Numbered from the stretch's first letter, positions 25,318-34,077 are shown. The stretch is DNA of 64,000 nucleotides from Blautia hydrogenotrophica DSM 10507 (GCF_034356035.1 NZ_CP136423.1:2418001-2482000); one strand, 5' to 3'. A program made the numbers and translations. The notes: generated from the sequence alone by a model not told the origin.

Positions 25318-26460
25318 TTACCACCTGCTTTCAATCCATTGATAAGTCTCTTGTTCTGCTGCCAGTATCTCATCCAGATTCGGATGCTTTCTCGTCTCAT
25401 GCCGGTCCATAGACTGGCCAATCACATCGTAGATATCCAAAAATCCAATCTCCCGTCTTAAAAACTTTGCTACTGCCATCTCATTCGCCGCGTTAAACAC
25501 CGTCGGCATACTGCCGCCTGTGCGGGAAGCTTCAAGCGCCATGGGCAGCCCCAAAAAAGTTTCCATATCCGGTTCCTCAAAGGTCAGGCTTCCCAGCTTG
25601 GCGAAATCCAGCCTTTCTCCATCCAGATACCGCCTCTCAGGACAATAGAGCGCATATTGAATCGGCAGGCGCATATCCGGAGTTCCCAGCTGAGCCATCA
25701 CCGCCCCGTCCTTAAATTCAACCATCGAGTGAATGACACTCTGTGGCTGTACAACCACTTGAATCTGTTCCAGCTCCATTCCAAACAGCCATTTCGCCTC
25801 CATAACCTCCAGGCCCTTGTTCACCAAGGTAGCCGAATCCACGGTAATCTTTCTCCCCATCACCCAGTTGGGATGCTTTAGGGTATCCTCCAAGGTGACA
25901 TTTTTGAGCTCTTCTTTCTTTTTTCCACGAAACGGCCCACCTGAGGCGGTAATCAGAAGTTTTTTGATTTCTTTTTTATTCTCTCCATTTAGTGCCTGAA
26001 ATATTGCACTGTGCTCACTGTCCACAGGCAAAATCTGCACCTTATGTTCTCTTGCCAAAGGCATAATTAAATGTCCTGCCGTCACAAGCGTCTCTTTATT
26101 TGCCAGAGCAATGTCTTTCCCTGCCCGAATTGCTTCCATCGTGGGTCTGATTCCGATCATTCCCACAATAGCCGTCACTAATATCTGCGTCTCTTCCATA
26201 GAAGCCAGTTCCAGAAGGCCATCCATTCCACTGACTACCTTTGTATCGGTATCAGCAATGCGCACAGCCAGATCTCTTGCAGCCTCCTCACTCCACATAA
26301 CTGCAAGCTTCGGCGCGAATTCCCTCACCTGTTCCTCTAGCTTTTTCACATTTTGTCCGGCACTGATTCCCAGAATCTGAAGATCTGCATTGGCCCGGGC
26401 TACATCTAAGGTCTGAGTGCCAATGGAACCTGTAGACCCCAATATCGCTATTTTTTTCAT
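25318..26460 (-). CDS. dxr: 1-deoxy-D-xylulose-5-phosphate reductoisomerase
   Basis: A 380-residue enzyme of the MEP isoprenoid pathway; it converts DXP to MEP with NADPH. The NADPH-binding start ILGSTGSIGTQTLDV (residues 5-19), LANKETLV, and the substrate/metal motifs PVDSEHSAIFQAL and ASGGPFRG are all present. It lies between cdsA (12-base gap) and rseP (overlapping signals), the conserved Firmicutes order uppS-cdsA-dxr-rseP, which groups isoprenoid carrier and lipid synthesis with the envelope protease. Confidence 0.96.
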   Translation of the reverse strand: MKKIAILGSTGSIGTQTLDVARANADLQILGISAGQNVKKLEEQVREFAPKLAVMWSEEAARDLAVRIADTDTKVVSGMDGLLELASMEETQILVTAIVGMIGIRPTMEAIRAGKDIALANKETLVTAGHLIMPLAREHKVQILPVDSEHSAIFQALNGENKKEIKKLLITASGGPFRGKKKEELKNVTLEDTLKHPNWVMGRKITVDSATLVNKGLEVMEAKWLFGMELEQIQVVVQPQSVIHSMVEFKDGAVMAQLGTPDMRLPIQYALYCPERRYLDGERLDFAKLGSLTFEEPDMETFLGLPMALEASRTGGSMPTVFNAANEMAVAKFLRREIGFLDIYDVIGQSMDRHETRKHPNLDEILAAEQETYQWIESRW

Positions 26461-26472
26461 AAAGCACCTCTT

Positions 26473-27261
26473 TTACATAAGTATCGTCGATAAAAAATAG
26501 ATGATCGGCGCAGTAAATATCACACTGTCAAAACGATCTAAAATTCCTCCATGGCCCGGAATCAATTTCCCATAGTCTTTAATCTCCTGGTTTCGCTTAA
26601 TCGCTGAGGCTGCCAAATCTCCGACCATAGAAATCAAAGCCCCAACTCCACAGATGATTCCGTAAGCAGCCAGTTCCCCGCCAGTTGCAGCTGCATAAGC
26701 CACTCCCAGCAGTACCGCTCCTACAACTCCGCCTATGGCTCCTTCCACGGATTTCTTAGGACTCAAAACCGGCGCCATCTTGTGTTTTCCGATCAGAACT
26801 CCCACACAGTACGCACAGGTGTCACATCCCCAGGAGCACAGGAAGATGAGCCACACATGGTAGATTCCTCCTGGCAGGCTTCTGGTCAGATAGACACAGG
26901 ACAGCATGACAGCCACATACACGATCCCAAAAAAAGCCGCCATAACCTGATTGGCATGATACCTCGGATACGTAAACACATACACAGACATCAGCAGGAT
27001 TAAGGATGCCAGCACCGCAGCCATTCCGAATTTCTCAAAGTCTAAAAGGACAGCTCCATAGTATAACAAAACACACACATAACCTGTAATTTCCAGACTA
27101 TGGCCGCCCTCTGAACTGATCTTCATAGCGCGGTACAATTCCTGCATACCGATCAGAGAAATCCCGATCAACGGTATAAACAGCATATAGCCGCCGGGTA
27201 TGATCGTCAAAAGCAGCAGGGCAACCAATACAATTCCACTTAAAAGCCGTGTCTTAAACAT
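26473..27261 (-). CDS. cdsA: Phosphatidate cytidylyltransferase
   Basis: A 262-residue integral membrane enzyme making CDP-diacylglycerol from phosphatidic acid and CTP. About seven or eight hydrophobic segments are seen, and the C-terminal family signature is GHGGILDRFDSVIFTAPIIY, with KKSVEGAIGGVVGA upstream. AAAGGAGGAG precedes the ATG and the uppS stop is two bases away, so it is co-translated with uppS. Confidence 0.95.
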   Translation of the reverse strand: MFKTRLLSGIVLVALLLLTIIPGGYMLFIPLIGISLIGMQELYRAMKISSEGGHSLEITGYVCVLLYYGAVLLDFEKFGMAAVLASLILLMSVYVFTYPRYHANQVMAAFFGIVYVAVMLSCVYLTRSLPGGIYHVWLIFLCSWGCDTCAYCVGVLIGKHKMAPVLSPKKSVEGAIGGVVGAVLLGVAYAAATGGELAAYGIICGVGALISMVGDLAASAIKRNQEIKDYGKLIPGHGGILDRFDSVIFTAPIIYFLSTILM

Positions 27262-27263
27262 GG

Positions 27264-27971
27264 CTACTCCTCCTTTACTCCCCCGTATCTTCGGTCTCTT
27301 TCATTATATTTCTCGATAGCTTTGACCAATTCCTCCCGATTAAAATCTGGCCAGGCCACCGGAGTAAAATAAAACTCCGTATAAGCGAGCTGCCACGGCA
27401 AAAAATTAGAAAGTCTCTGTTCTCCGCTGGTCCGTATCAACAAATCTGGGTCCGGCAGTCCCGCCGTATCCCAATACCCTTCCACCAGTTCTTCTGAAAT
27501 AGCCTCCGGCGCTATCTTTCCATCCTTCACGTCCTGGGCAAGCCTACGGATTCCTCTAGTAATCTCATCTCTTCCTCCATAATTCAGCGCAATCTGAAAA
27601 TGAAGCTCGGTAAAATCTTTGGAGTATTCCTCCAATCTTTGAATGCTCTCCTGAATATCGGAATCAAATGCGTGGATATCCCCGATCACCCGCACACACA
27701 TCTTATTTTTCTCTGAAATCTTGATACACTTTTTTAGATAATTGCGGAACAGTTTCATCAAACCGTCCACCTCTTCCTTAGACCTCTTCCAATTTTCTGT
27801 GGAGAAAGCATAGACAGTCAAATATTTTACTCCTAGAGCTTTCATATCATCACAGATCGTCTCCAAATTCGCACAGCCTTTGACATGACCATAGCTTCTG
27901 GGCATCCCCTTGGCCTTCGCCCAGCGTCCATTTCCATCCAGAATAATTGCCACATGATTCGGAACGTTCAT
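27264..27971 (-). CDS. uppS: Undecaprenyl diphosphate synthase (cis-prenyltransferase)
   Basis: A 235-residue enzyme that extends farnesyl diphosphate to the C55 lipid carrier for cell-wall synthesis. Diagnostic motifs are IILDGNGRWAK near residue 8, TVYAFSTENWKRS near 70, and DLLIRTSGEQRLSNFLPWQ near 185. A longer frame begins at 28034, but the ATG at 27971 (MNVPNHVAII) has AAGGAG seven bases upstream and gives the family's normal length. The strong hairpin at 28091-28146 separates it from frr, so it may depend on read-through or on a promoter I could not find. Confidence 0.95.
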   Translation of the reverse strand: MNVPNHVAIILDGNGRWAKAKGMPRSYGHVKGCANLETICDDMKALGVKYLTVYAFSTENWKRSKEEVDGLMKLFRNYLKKCIKISEKNKMCVRVIGDIHAFDSDIQESIQRLEEYSKDFTELHFQIALNYGGRDEITRGIRRLAQDVKDGKIAPEAISEELVEGYWDTAGLPDPDLLIRTSGEQRLSNFLPWQLAYTEFYFTPVAWPDFNREELVKAIEKYNERDRRYGGVKEE

Positions 27972-28090
27972 CTTATTCTCCTTTCCAGCGGTATCTACCT
28001 GCTGTGCAGGCTTACCAACTTCTGAGTATTTCATGGTAAAACACGGATAGCCGAAACCAGAGAATTTTGGTACTTCCCCCGGTTCCGGCT

Positions 28091-28146
28091 AAAAGGGCTG
28101 ATGCAGAACTCTGTAATACTTTCACAGAAAAATCATGCAACAGCCC
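28091..28146 (-). terminator. Terminator/attenuator between frr and uppS
   Basis: On the - strand GGGCTGTTGCA pairs with TGCATCAGCCC (one T-T bulge) and is followed by TTTT; an inner CTGTG/CAGAG pairing extends the stem. A second hairpin, AGCCGGAACC with GGTTTCGGCT, lies at 28049-28090. Together they fill the 189-base gap between frr and uppS and would split the operon or reduce downstream expression. Confidence 0.65.
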
Positions 28147-28160
28147 CGACCATGCATCCT

Positions 28161-28712
28161 CTATACAGTTAAAATTTCCTTTGACTTCTGCTCCACGGTA
28201 CTGTCAATCTCCTTAACCGCTTTGTCTGTCATCTTTTGAATTTTGTCCTCCAGCTCCTTGACCTCATCCTCTGAGACATCAGCTTTTGCCAGTTTCTTAA
28301 ACGCGTCATTGGCGTCGCGGCGGATATTCCGAATCGCCACCTTGGCAGCCTCCCCGCGTTTCTTTACATCCTTAACCAGCTCTTTTCTGCGCTCTTCTGT
28401 CAACTCCGGCAGAATCAGACGAATCATCTTTCCGTCTGTATTCGGATTAATTCCTAAATCTGAAGAGAGAATCGCCTTGGAGATTTCCTTCACCATCTTC
28501 GCCTCCCAGGGCTGAATCTGAATCACCCGTGGCTCCGGTACTGTGATGTTGGCCACCTGCTGTAGTGGACTCGGCGTTCCATAATAGTCTACCTGTATTT
28601 TGTCCAAAATATGCGGATTTGCCCGTCCGGCACGTATTGTCGCTAAATCTGCCTCCAAGCTCTTCTTAGTCTTACTCATTTTGTCATCATATTTTTGCAG
28701 TCTTTCATCCAT
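28161..28712 (-). CDS. frr: Ribosome recycling factor
   Basis: A 183-residue factor that, with EF-G, splits the post-termination ribosome. The sequence is the standard two-domain type: helical N- and C-terminal parts (KTKKSLEADLATIRAGRANP, LTEERRKELVKDVKKRGE) around a small beta domain (VDYYGTPSPLQQVANITVPE). Length is normal. AGAGGGGAA precedes the ATG; the pyrH stop is 17 bases upstream, the universal pyrH-frr arrangement. Confidence 0.97.
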   Translation of the reverse strand: MDERLQKYDDKMSKTKKSLEADLATIRAGRANPHILDKIQVDYYGTPSPLQQVANITVPEPRVIQIQPWEAKMVKEISKAILSSDLGINPNTDGKMIRLILPELTEERRKELVKDVKKRGEAAKVAIRNIRRDANDAFKKLAKADVSEDEVKELEDKIQKMTDKAVKEIDSTVEQKSKEILTV

Positions 28713-28729
28713 AAGTTTTTCCCCTCTCT

Positions 28730-29428
28730 TTATTCCACGGTTACTTCCGTACCGTTAAATTTTCCATGTACTGTGTTGATAATACTGTCTTTCTCTTCCA
28801 GCCCAAATACCAGCATGGGCATTTTCTGTTCCATGCACATGATCGATGCCGTGAGATCCACTGCCGCTAACTTCTTATCAATCACTTCCTGAATACTCAC
28901 CTTCTCATATTTCTTGGCATCTGGATTGACCTTTGGGTCACTATCATAAATTCCATCGACTGCTTTCGCCAATAAAATCGCATCTGCCTCAATCTCGACA
29001 GCCCTCAGTACAGTCGCCGTATCGGTGGAAAAATACGGATGTCCGGTTCCTCCCGCAAAAAAGATAATTTTTCCGTGGTCGAAATCTTCCTCCACTCTAT
29101 CTTTTGAGTACAGCTTTGTAAAAGCTCCACAGGCAAAAGGTGTGTAAATCTCCGTCTTCAGTCCCACAAATCGACAGATATCCGACACATAGATACAGTT
29201 CATTACCGTAGCCAGCATTCCAATTTGATCTGCCTTATTACGATTGATGGTCTCACTCGTCCTGCCTCTCCAGAAGTTTCCTCCTCCTATGACAATCCCC
29301 ACCTGAGTACCTTCCTCCGCTACCTTTTGAATCTGTCTGGCTACACCCAGAACCGTCTCCTCGTCAAATCCTGTCTTCTTCTCACCTGCAAGCGCCTCTC
29401 CACTCAGTTTCAGTAACACTCTCTTCAT
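28730..29428 (-). CDS. pyrH: UMP kinase
   Basis: A 232-residue amino-acid-kinase-fold enzyme phosphorylating UMP to UDP, the first committed kinase for all pyrimidine nucleotides. Motifs: KLSGEALAG (residues 7-15), VIGGGNFWRGR (46-56), and the C-terminal KSIINTVHGKFNGTEV-like end DSIINTVHGKFNGT. It follows the lipoprotein gene (48-base gap) and precedes frr, so all three probably share the promoter at 30523-30550. Confidence 0.97.
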   Translation of the reverse strand: MKRVLLKLSGEALAGEKKTGFDEETVLGVARQIQKVAEEGTQVGIVIGGGNFWRGRTSETINRNKADQIGMLATVMNCIYVSDICRFVGLKTEIYTPFACGAFTKLYSKDRVEEDFDHGKIIFFAGGTGHPYFSTDTATVLRAVEIEADAILLAKAVDGIYDSDPKVNPDAKKYEKVSIQEVIDKKLAAVDLTASIMCMEQKMPMLVFGLEEKDSIINTVHGKFNGTEVTVE

Positions 29429-29476
29429 CTTTTTTCCTCAACTATTTTTTTATTGTTATCATAGCGGCGGTACACA

Positions 29477-30403
29477 TTACCAGACGGAGGTCACAATCTC
29501 CTGACCGTCTTCTCCCACTGTCGTCGCCACTGTAAAATCACCGTATTGATGGAACCCGATCTGCGCTCCGGTCTCCTCGTCTTCCTCATAATTGGTCGTT
29601 CCCGCAGCCCCGATTGCACCTTCCAGACTATCCAACGACTTACCGATATAGCTCTCCGCGCGTTCTCTCATATCTGATCCTGGCTCCGGCTCAGGTTCTT
29701 GCGGTTCCTGGCTGTCACCTCCGGAAGGAGTCGGTGTCGCCGTGGTAGTAGAACTGTCCGACCCGTCAGGCGTCGGTGTCGCCGTGGCAGTCACATCCTC
29801 ATCATCCTCTGAGTCACTGTCATCGTCCGTAAGTCCCATACGCGCCTTTGCGTCCTCTAGCGTGCTCACTTCCTTCTTCTCCTCATTGCTGAAGTAGGTG
29901 ACATAAGGCACACCATCTTTCATGCGCAAAGTGATCTCCGTCGTATCTGTAAAATCCAAATCCCGGAAGAAACAGTTCTCCTCATCCTCATCGGTGTAAA
30001 AGACCTGAATGTCATAGTTGGTAGCCTCATTCTTGTCATAGTAATAGAGTGCGCGGTCTTTATCCTTCCACTCATAGGCTCCATCAATCAGATCATCTCC
30101 CCATTCATCGTCAGAGCTGTCCGCAGACTCACGGATATAGACCTCCTCGATATCTAACCCTGTCTGATTCGTGAGCACTACATCCGAACTGGTTGAGGTT
30201 TTCTCACCCATAATATTTTTGATGCTGGCCTTATCGGAATCGGAAACCTTCTCCATTTTTACTAAATCCTCATCTGGCGTAGGTGTAGGCGTCTCCGTCA
30301 CAGCCGCTGTATCATCACTGTTTGTCTCCTTATCTTTACCACAGGCGGAAGCTGCAAGACACATCGCAAACAATCCCGCCAATACCAAATATCTTTTTTT
30401 CAT
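29477..30403 (-). CDS. Secreted lipoprotein, acidic, with Thr-Pro linkers
   Basis: A 308-residue lipoprotein of unknown function. The signal peptide (residues 1-20) ends in the lipobox LAASAC with Cys21 as the lipidated residue. Two TPTP-type linkers (near residues 37-44 and 205-240) flank a central domain with NQTGLDIEEVYIRES and YDIQVFYTDEDE, a beta-rich stretch that resembles domains seen in other clostridial lipoproteins. A C-terminal 65-residue segment follows the second linker. Asp/Glu content is very high. AGGGGAGG-type ribosome site and a strong promoter (30523-30550) precede it, making it the head of the lipoprotein-pyrH-frr transcript. Confidence 0.8.
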   Translation of the reverse strand: MKKRYLVLAGLFAMCLAASACGKDKETNSDDTAAVTETPTPTPDEDLVKMEKVSDSDKASIKNIMGEKTSTSSDVVLTNQTGLDIEEVYIRESADSSDDEWGDDLIDGAYEWKDKDRALYYYDKNEATNYDIQVFYTDEDEENCFFRDLDFTDTTEITLRMKDGVPYVTYFSNEEKKEVSTLEDAKARMGLTDDDSDSEDDEDVTATATPTPDGSDSSTTTATPTPSGGDSQEPQEPEPEPGSDMRERAESYIGKSLDSLEGAIGAAGTTNYEEDEETGAQIGFHQYGDFTVATTVGEDGQEIVTSVW

Positions 30404-30522
30404 AAATAATTCCTCCCCGTGCGTATACTCTCTCCGAGTACATCGCTGTTTTACAGTCCATCAAAAGCTCCTTTTGAAGTCTCACGGTGAATCCTCTAGA
30501 TCTCCAGTTTCCTTCTAACCTA

Positions 30523-30550
30523 ATTATATAGAGTATCTCTTTCTTGTCAA
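30523..30550 (-). promoter_or_regulatory. Promoter of lipoprotein-pyrH-frr operon
   Basis: TTGACA (30550-30545), 16-bp spacer, TATAAT (30528-30523), both perfect, about 120 bases before the lipoprotein ATG. Confidence 0.8.
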
Positions 30551-30660
30551 CCTTCTCATCAGGATTTCATAGATTTTTAAGACTTCTCTCGCCTTAGCAA
30601 AAACTGCGAAAATCCAAGGTTTTGGGAATTTGACACATTTTTTCTCTTTCTTTATCCCAC

Positions 30661-31266
30661 TTAGGAAACCTGCGCAACTTTTTTTATAATCTCTGCACAG
30701 CCTGCATAGCCCAAGGCCGATGTATTCAAACAGAGATCATAATTTTCCATCTTTCCCCAGTCATTTCCCGTGTGAAAATAGTAGTAGTCTTTTCTCTCCC
30801 GGTCTTTCTGTGCGATATAAGAATACACCTCTTTCTGGGAAATATGGTCTACTGTCATCGCACGTTCGGCCCTCTCTTCCATCGAAGAGGCATAGATAAA
30901 GACACTCAGAAGATTCTTATAATCGTGTTTCTTCAGAATATGCTCCGCACACCGTCCCACAAACACACAGGGGCCCTCCTCCACCAGTCTTAAAATGGTA
31001 TCTGACTGCGCCTGATACAGCTTATACGGAAGCATGATTTTTTCCTGATTGAGATAGCCATCCGCAATCATGGAAATACCGTACAAAAAGCTGGACTGTT
31101 TCTTCTCGTCATGTTCCGCCATGACACCTGGATTAATTCCATACTTCTCCGCCGCGATCAGTAGCAGATTGCTGTCATAAAACGGGATATTCAAGGATTT
31201 CGCAAGCATAGCGCCTACTTCACGTCCGCCGCTTCCATACTGTCTTCCAATTGTAATCGTCTTCAT
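30661..31266 (-). CDS. Cytidylate kinase-like family protein
   Basis: A 201-residue P-loop protein of the cytidylate-kinase-like family common in Clostridia. The N-terminus TITIGRQYGSGGREVGAMLA carries an atypical P-loop (GRQYGSGG), FVGRCAEHIL follows near residue 100, and the lid-like KDRERKDYYYFHTG near 155. The true substrate is uncertain; the cell's housekeeping Cmk is a different, longer protein. The ATG at 31266 follows AAAGGGGTG; the longer frame begins with TTG 31284 and lacks a ribosome site. It stands alone and is divergent from the DtxR-type gene. Confidence 0.8.
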   Translation of the reverse strand: MKTITIGRQYGSGGREVGAMLAKSLNIPFYDSNLLLIAAEKYGINPGVMAEHDEKKQSSFLYGISMIADGYLNQEKIMLPYKLYQAQSDTILRLVEEGPCVFVGRCAEHILKKHDYKNLLSVFIYASSMEERAERAMTVDHISQKEVYSYIAQKDRERKDYYYFHTGNDWGKMENYDLCLNTSALGYAGCAEIIKKVAQVS

Positions 31267-31555
31267 ATCCTGCACCCCTTTCAAAGCAATATTTTAAAAA
31301 TATTATAACATTTCGAAAAATTAATTACAATATAGCTTTCGATTTTCTATTGAATTCTGATTTTTTTATTAATTTGATATATTTATACTCGCGTTTTGTA
31401 GGACAATAGAGTACCGTATACTAGGCAGTCCACGAGATGCCTTGATACAGCCGACAGACTACGTTATTTGCGCAAACCTTCCCAGAATCATTGAAATTTT
31501 TAATTTCCTATGTTATTCTATAATACAACAGAAAACTCGTATGGAGGGATTACTA

Positions 31556-31933
31556 TTGAAAATTCAAGAATCTGCTGAAAATTATCTGGAAACGATTCTT
31601 ATTATCAGTCTTCGCCAGGAACACGTTCGTTCCATCGATATTGTCAATGAACTGGATTTTTCCAAACCCAGTGTGAGCGTGGCAATGAAAAATTTGCGCT
31701 TGAACGGATATATTAAAATGGACAGTAATGGTTTCATCACTCTCACTGATGCCGGTCGCCAAATCGCGGAGACCATATATGAGCGGCATACGCTGCTATC
31801 CAAATGGTTAACCAAGTTGGGCGTTGAACCCCAGATTGCAGCCGCAGATGCCTGCCGCATCGAACATGTCATCAGCAAAGAAAGTTTTGAAGCAATCAAA
31901 AAGCACACTCAGAATTCAATCTCTGAGCAATAA
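31556..31933 (+). CDS. DtxR/MntR-type metal-dependent transcriptional regulator, short form
   Basis: A 125-residue regulator with the iron-dependent repressor winged helix-turn-helix (IQESAENYLETI at the start, SIDIVNELDFSKPSVSVAMKNL as recognition region, ITLTDAGRQIAETIYERH) and a shortened dimerisation domain (DACRIEHVIS). Members sense Fe or Mn. The start is TTG 31556: GGAGGG lies eight bases before it, and the longer in-frame extension to 31442 has no family similarity. The 270-base upstream gap has a possible start region with a hairpin (AGGCA/TGCCT near 31425). It is followed after 11 bases by the HAD gene. Confidence 0.85.
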   Translation: MKIQESAENYLETILIISLRQEHVRSIDIVNELDFSKPSVSVAMKNLRLNGYIKMDSNGFITLTDAGRQIAETIYERHTLLSKWLTKLGVEPQIAAADACRIEHVISKESFEAIKKHTQNSISEQ

Positions 31934-31944
31934 GAGGAACGTTC

Positions 31945-32766
31945 ATGAAAAATTTAAAACGTGCAGGAGCGCTCTTTTTAGTGCTTCTGCTACTTTTATT
32001 GTACGGGGCGACATTTTTCTTTGCCGTCTCAGACCATCCTAGCAGCGGTACCTGGTTCCGGGTTTCCTTGGGGTGTACCATTTTTGTCCCCGTACTGTTC
32101 TATGGTTACACAATTCTCCTGCGTGTATTTCAAAAACAGTCTCCCTCACTTCAGAGATCTTCCAAAATTGAGACCATCATCTTTGACGTGGGTAATGTCC
32201 TAGTGAATTATGACTGGAAAAGTTATCTAGACTCCTTTCCCTATACCTCTCAGGTAAAGGAACAAATCGGCAAAGCAGTCTTTGAGAGTGAGACCTGGAA
32301 CGAACAAGACCGTGGACTCTTAGACCCAGGAGAATATATACAGCAATTTGTCAGAAACGCTCCCCAACTGGAGGAAGAAATTCTCCAGGTCCTCTCCAAC
32401 AACGAAAAGACGATCTCTGTCTTTGACTATGCTAAGACCTGGACCCACTATCTGAAAAACCAAGGATATCGCCTCTATATTCTCTCCAACTATCCCCAGA
32501 GGCTTTTAGAGAAAACTCAAGGTGACATGGATTTCTTAGAGTATATGGACGGCGTGATCTTCTCCTGTCAGGTACAGCAGGTAAAACCAGAGCCTCAGAT
32601 CTATCAAACCTTACTCGAAACTTTTTCCATTGAACCGTCTAAGGCGGTTTTTCTGGACGATCGAAAGGAAAATTTAGATGCTGCCGCAAAGTTCGGTATT
32701 CATACGATACAATTTCACAATCTCAAACAGGCGACAGCCGACTTAAAAAAACTGGGTGTGGAGTAA
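31945..32766 (+). CDS. HAD-superfamily phosphatase with N-terminal two-helix membrane domain
   Basis: A 273-residue protein. Residues 7-28 and 38-60 are strongly hydrophobic and form two membrane helices; the remaining 200 residues are a HAD subfamily IA hydrolase. Motif I is FDVGNVL (residues 80-86), motif II ILSNYP, motif III region KPEPQIY, and motif IV FLDDRKENL. Note that motif I reads DVGN, so the usual second Asp is replaced by Asn, as in several sub-families with altered activity. AAGAGGAA precedes the ATG. Probably co-transcribed with the metal regulator upstream. Substrate unknown. Confidence 0.8.
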   Translation: MKNLKRAGALFLVLLLLLLYGATFFFAVSDHPSSGTWFRVSLGCTIFVPVLFYGYTILLRVFQKQSPSLQRSSKIETIIFDVGNVLVNYDWKSYLDSFPYTSQVKEQIGKAVFESETWNEQDRGLLDPGEYIQQFVRNAPQLEEEILQVLSNNEKTISVFDYAKTWTHYLKNQGYRLYILSNYPQRLLEKTQGDMDFLEYMDGVIFSCQVQQVKPEPQIYQTLLETFSIEPSKAVFLDDRKENLDAAAKFGIHTIQFHNLKQATADLKKLGVE

Positions 32767-32826
32767 TCCACACCCAAAATTGTATCAAAATAAAAGTATA
32801 GAATTTATCAGAAGGAGCTAGAAATT

Positions 32827-33336
32827 ATGAAACTGATATTAAGTGATAAAAACCTGAATGTCATTTTACCCAATAACACGAAATTTATAGACCTGTCCTC
32901 TCTGAAAATTTCAAATTGCATCGGTTGTTTTGGCTGCTGGACGAAAACCCCCGGAAAGTGCCTGATACGGGATGACGCAGTGAAAGTATATCCATACATT
33001 GCTAAGTGCAGTTCTGTGTTATACGTCAGCCGCATCCGATACGGAGGTTATGACACCGTCATGAAGACCATGCTTGAACGCGCAATTCCCATTCAGCAGG
33101 CATTTATTCGACTACTCCATGGGGAGACTCATCATATACAAAGAGACGTTGCTCCTAAAAATGCGACAATCATCGGATACGGAAATATTGATAGGAAAGA
33201 AAAAGAAATTTTTCAGGAACTCGTCGGCAGAAATGCCCAAAATATGAACTTCCAGCACTATCAAATCCGATTTACAGATGAAAGTAGCCTAGAAAAAGCA
33301 GTACAAACGGAGGTAGACAAATGGGAAAAATCCTGA
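32827..33336 (+). CDS. Flavodoxin-like/NADPH-dependent FMN reductase family protein (first of pair)
   Basis: A 169-residue protein whose centre holds the CxxCFGCWTKTPGKC motif (near residues 36-51) followed by DD, typical of the iron-sulfur flavoprotein/NADPH-dependent FMN reductase family. However the usual N-terminal flavin-binding GSPR segment is missing; the protein starts with MKLILSDKNLN. The next gene begins inside its last codons and does carry that segment, so the two may form a hetero-complex (inference). AAGGAGC precedes the ATG. Confidence 0.7.
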   Translation: MKLILSDKNLNVILPNNTKFIDLSSLKISNCIGCFGCWTKTPGKCLIRDDAVKVYPYIAKCSSVLYVSRIRYGGYDTVMKTMLERAIPIQQAFIRLLHGETHHIQRDVAPKNATIIGYGNIDRKEKEIFQELVGRNAQNMNFQHYQIRFTDESSLEKAVQTEVDKWEKS

Positions 33337-33932
33337 TTCTAAACGGAAGCCCGAGGGCACCAAAATCCAATTCCAAACAATACGCAGATATCTTCGCCCA
33401 AAAGTGTAAATGGGATACAAAGTATTCCTGCATCACCTCCTCAAACCATCTCAATCTGTGTTCCGAGCTAAATCATTTTTCTGATGTTTTGCTGGTATTT
33501 CCCCTTTATGCCGATGGCATCCCCGTCACTCTCCTGAATTTTCTCAAAAACCTTGAGAACCATCTCCCTGACAGAAAGCCCGTGATTTCTGTACTGATAA
33601 ACTGCGGATTCCTGGAAGATTTCCAGAATGATACCGCAGTCAAGATGATAAAGTTTTTCTGTCAAAAGACCCAATGTCCTTTTGGCTCTGTCTTAAAAAT
33701 AGGAAGCGGAGAAGCCATTCTCACAACCCCTTTCAAGATCTTAGCCATAAGAAAAATAAAACAGCTGGCAAATTCTATTACCTCCCAAAAATACAAAATC
33801 TTTCATGTCACGATGCCGATTTCCTCTGGACTTTTCGTCAAAGCGTCAACAAAATACTGGACAGAATATGGAAAAAGAAATGGCATCACACCAGAGCAGA
33901 TGCGGACAATGAAAATAGAAGAAAATGAGTAA
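33321..33932 (+). CDS. Flavodoxin-like/NADPH-dependent FMN reductase family protein (second of pair)
   Basis: A 203-residue flavodoxin-fold protein starting GKILILNGSPRAPKSNS, the FMN-phosphate-binding loop of this family, with VLLVFPLYADGIPVTLLNFL in the position that contacts the flavin ring. It lacks the CxxC motif carried by the preceding protein. It overlaps that gene by 16 bases and has GGAGG eight bases before its ATG, so the two are translationally coupled. Substrate unknown; a quinone, nitro or iron reductase would all fit. Confidence 0.75.
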   Translation: MGKILILNGSPRAPKSNSKQYADIFAQKCKWDTKYSCITSSNHLNLCSELNHFSDVLLVFPLYADGIPVTLLNFLKNLENHLPDRKPVISVLINCGFLEDFQNDTAVKMIKFFCQKTQCPFGSVLKIGSGEAILTTPFKILAIRKIKQLANSITSQKYKIFHVTMPISSGLFVKASTKYWTEYGKRNGITPEQMRTMKIEENE

Positions 33933-33937
33933 GAGAA

Positions 33938-34077
33938 ACTCCCCCTGTGCTGACGCACAGGGGGAGTCCCCCATCACACACGACTCACCTAGCCGTTCCT
34001 GATATCTCAGGATACGTGTTCTCCTATTCGGAGAATCTATTTGGTGGTACTGATTCCCACCCCAAATGAGAATCAGT
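33938..34077. other. Hairpin-rich gap between convergent operons
   Basis: Contains a perfect 13-bp hairpin, ACTCCCCCTGTGC with its complement (33938-33967, loop TGAC), a small TCCTGA/TCAGGA stem, a TCTCC/GGAGA stem, and ACTGATTC with GAATCAGT (34049-34077) overlapping the stop of the aminotransferase. None has a clear T tract, but the first probably ends the + operon. No gene here. Confidence 0.55.
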
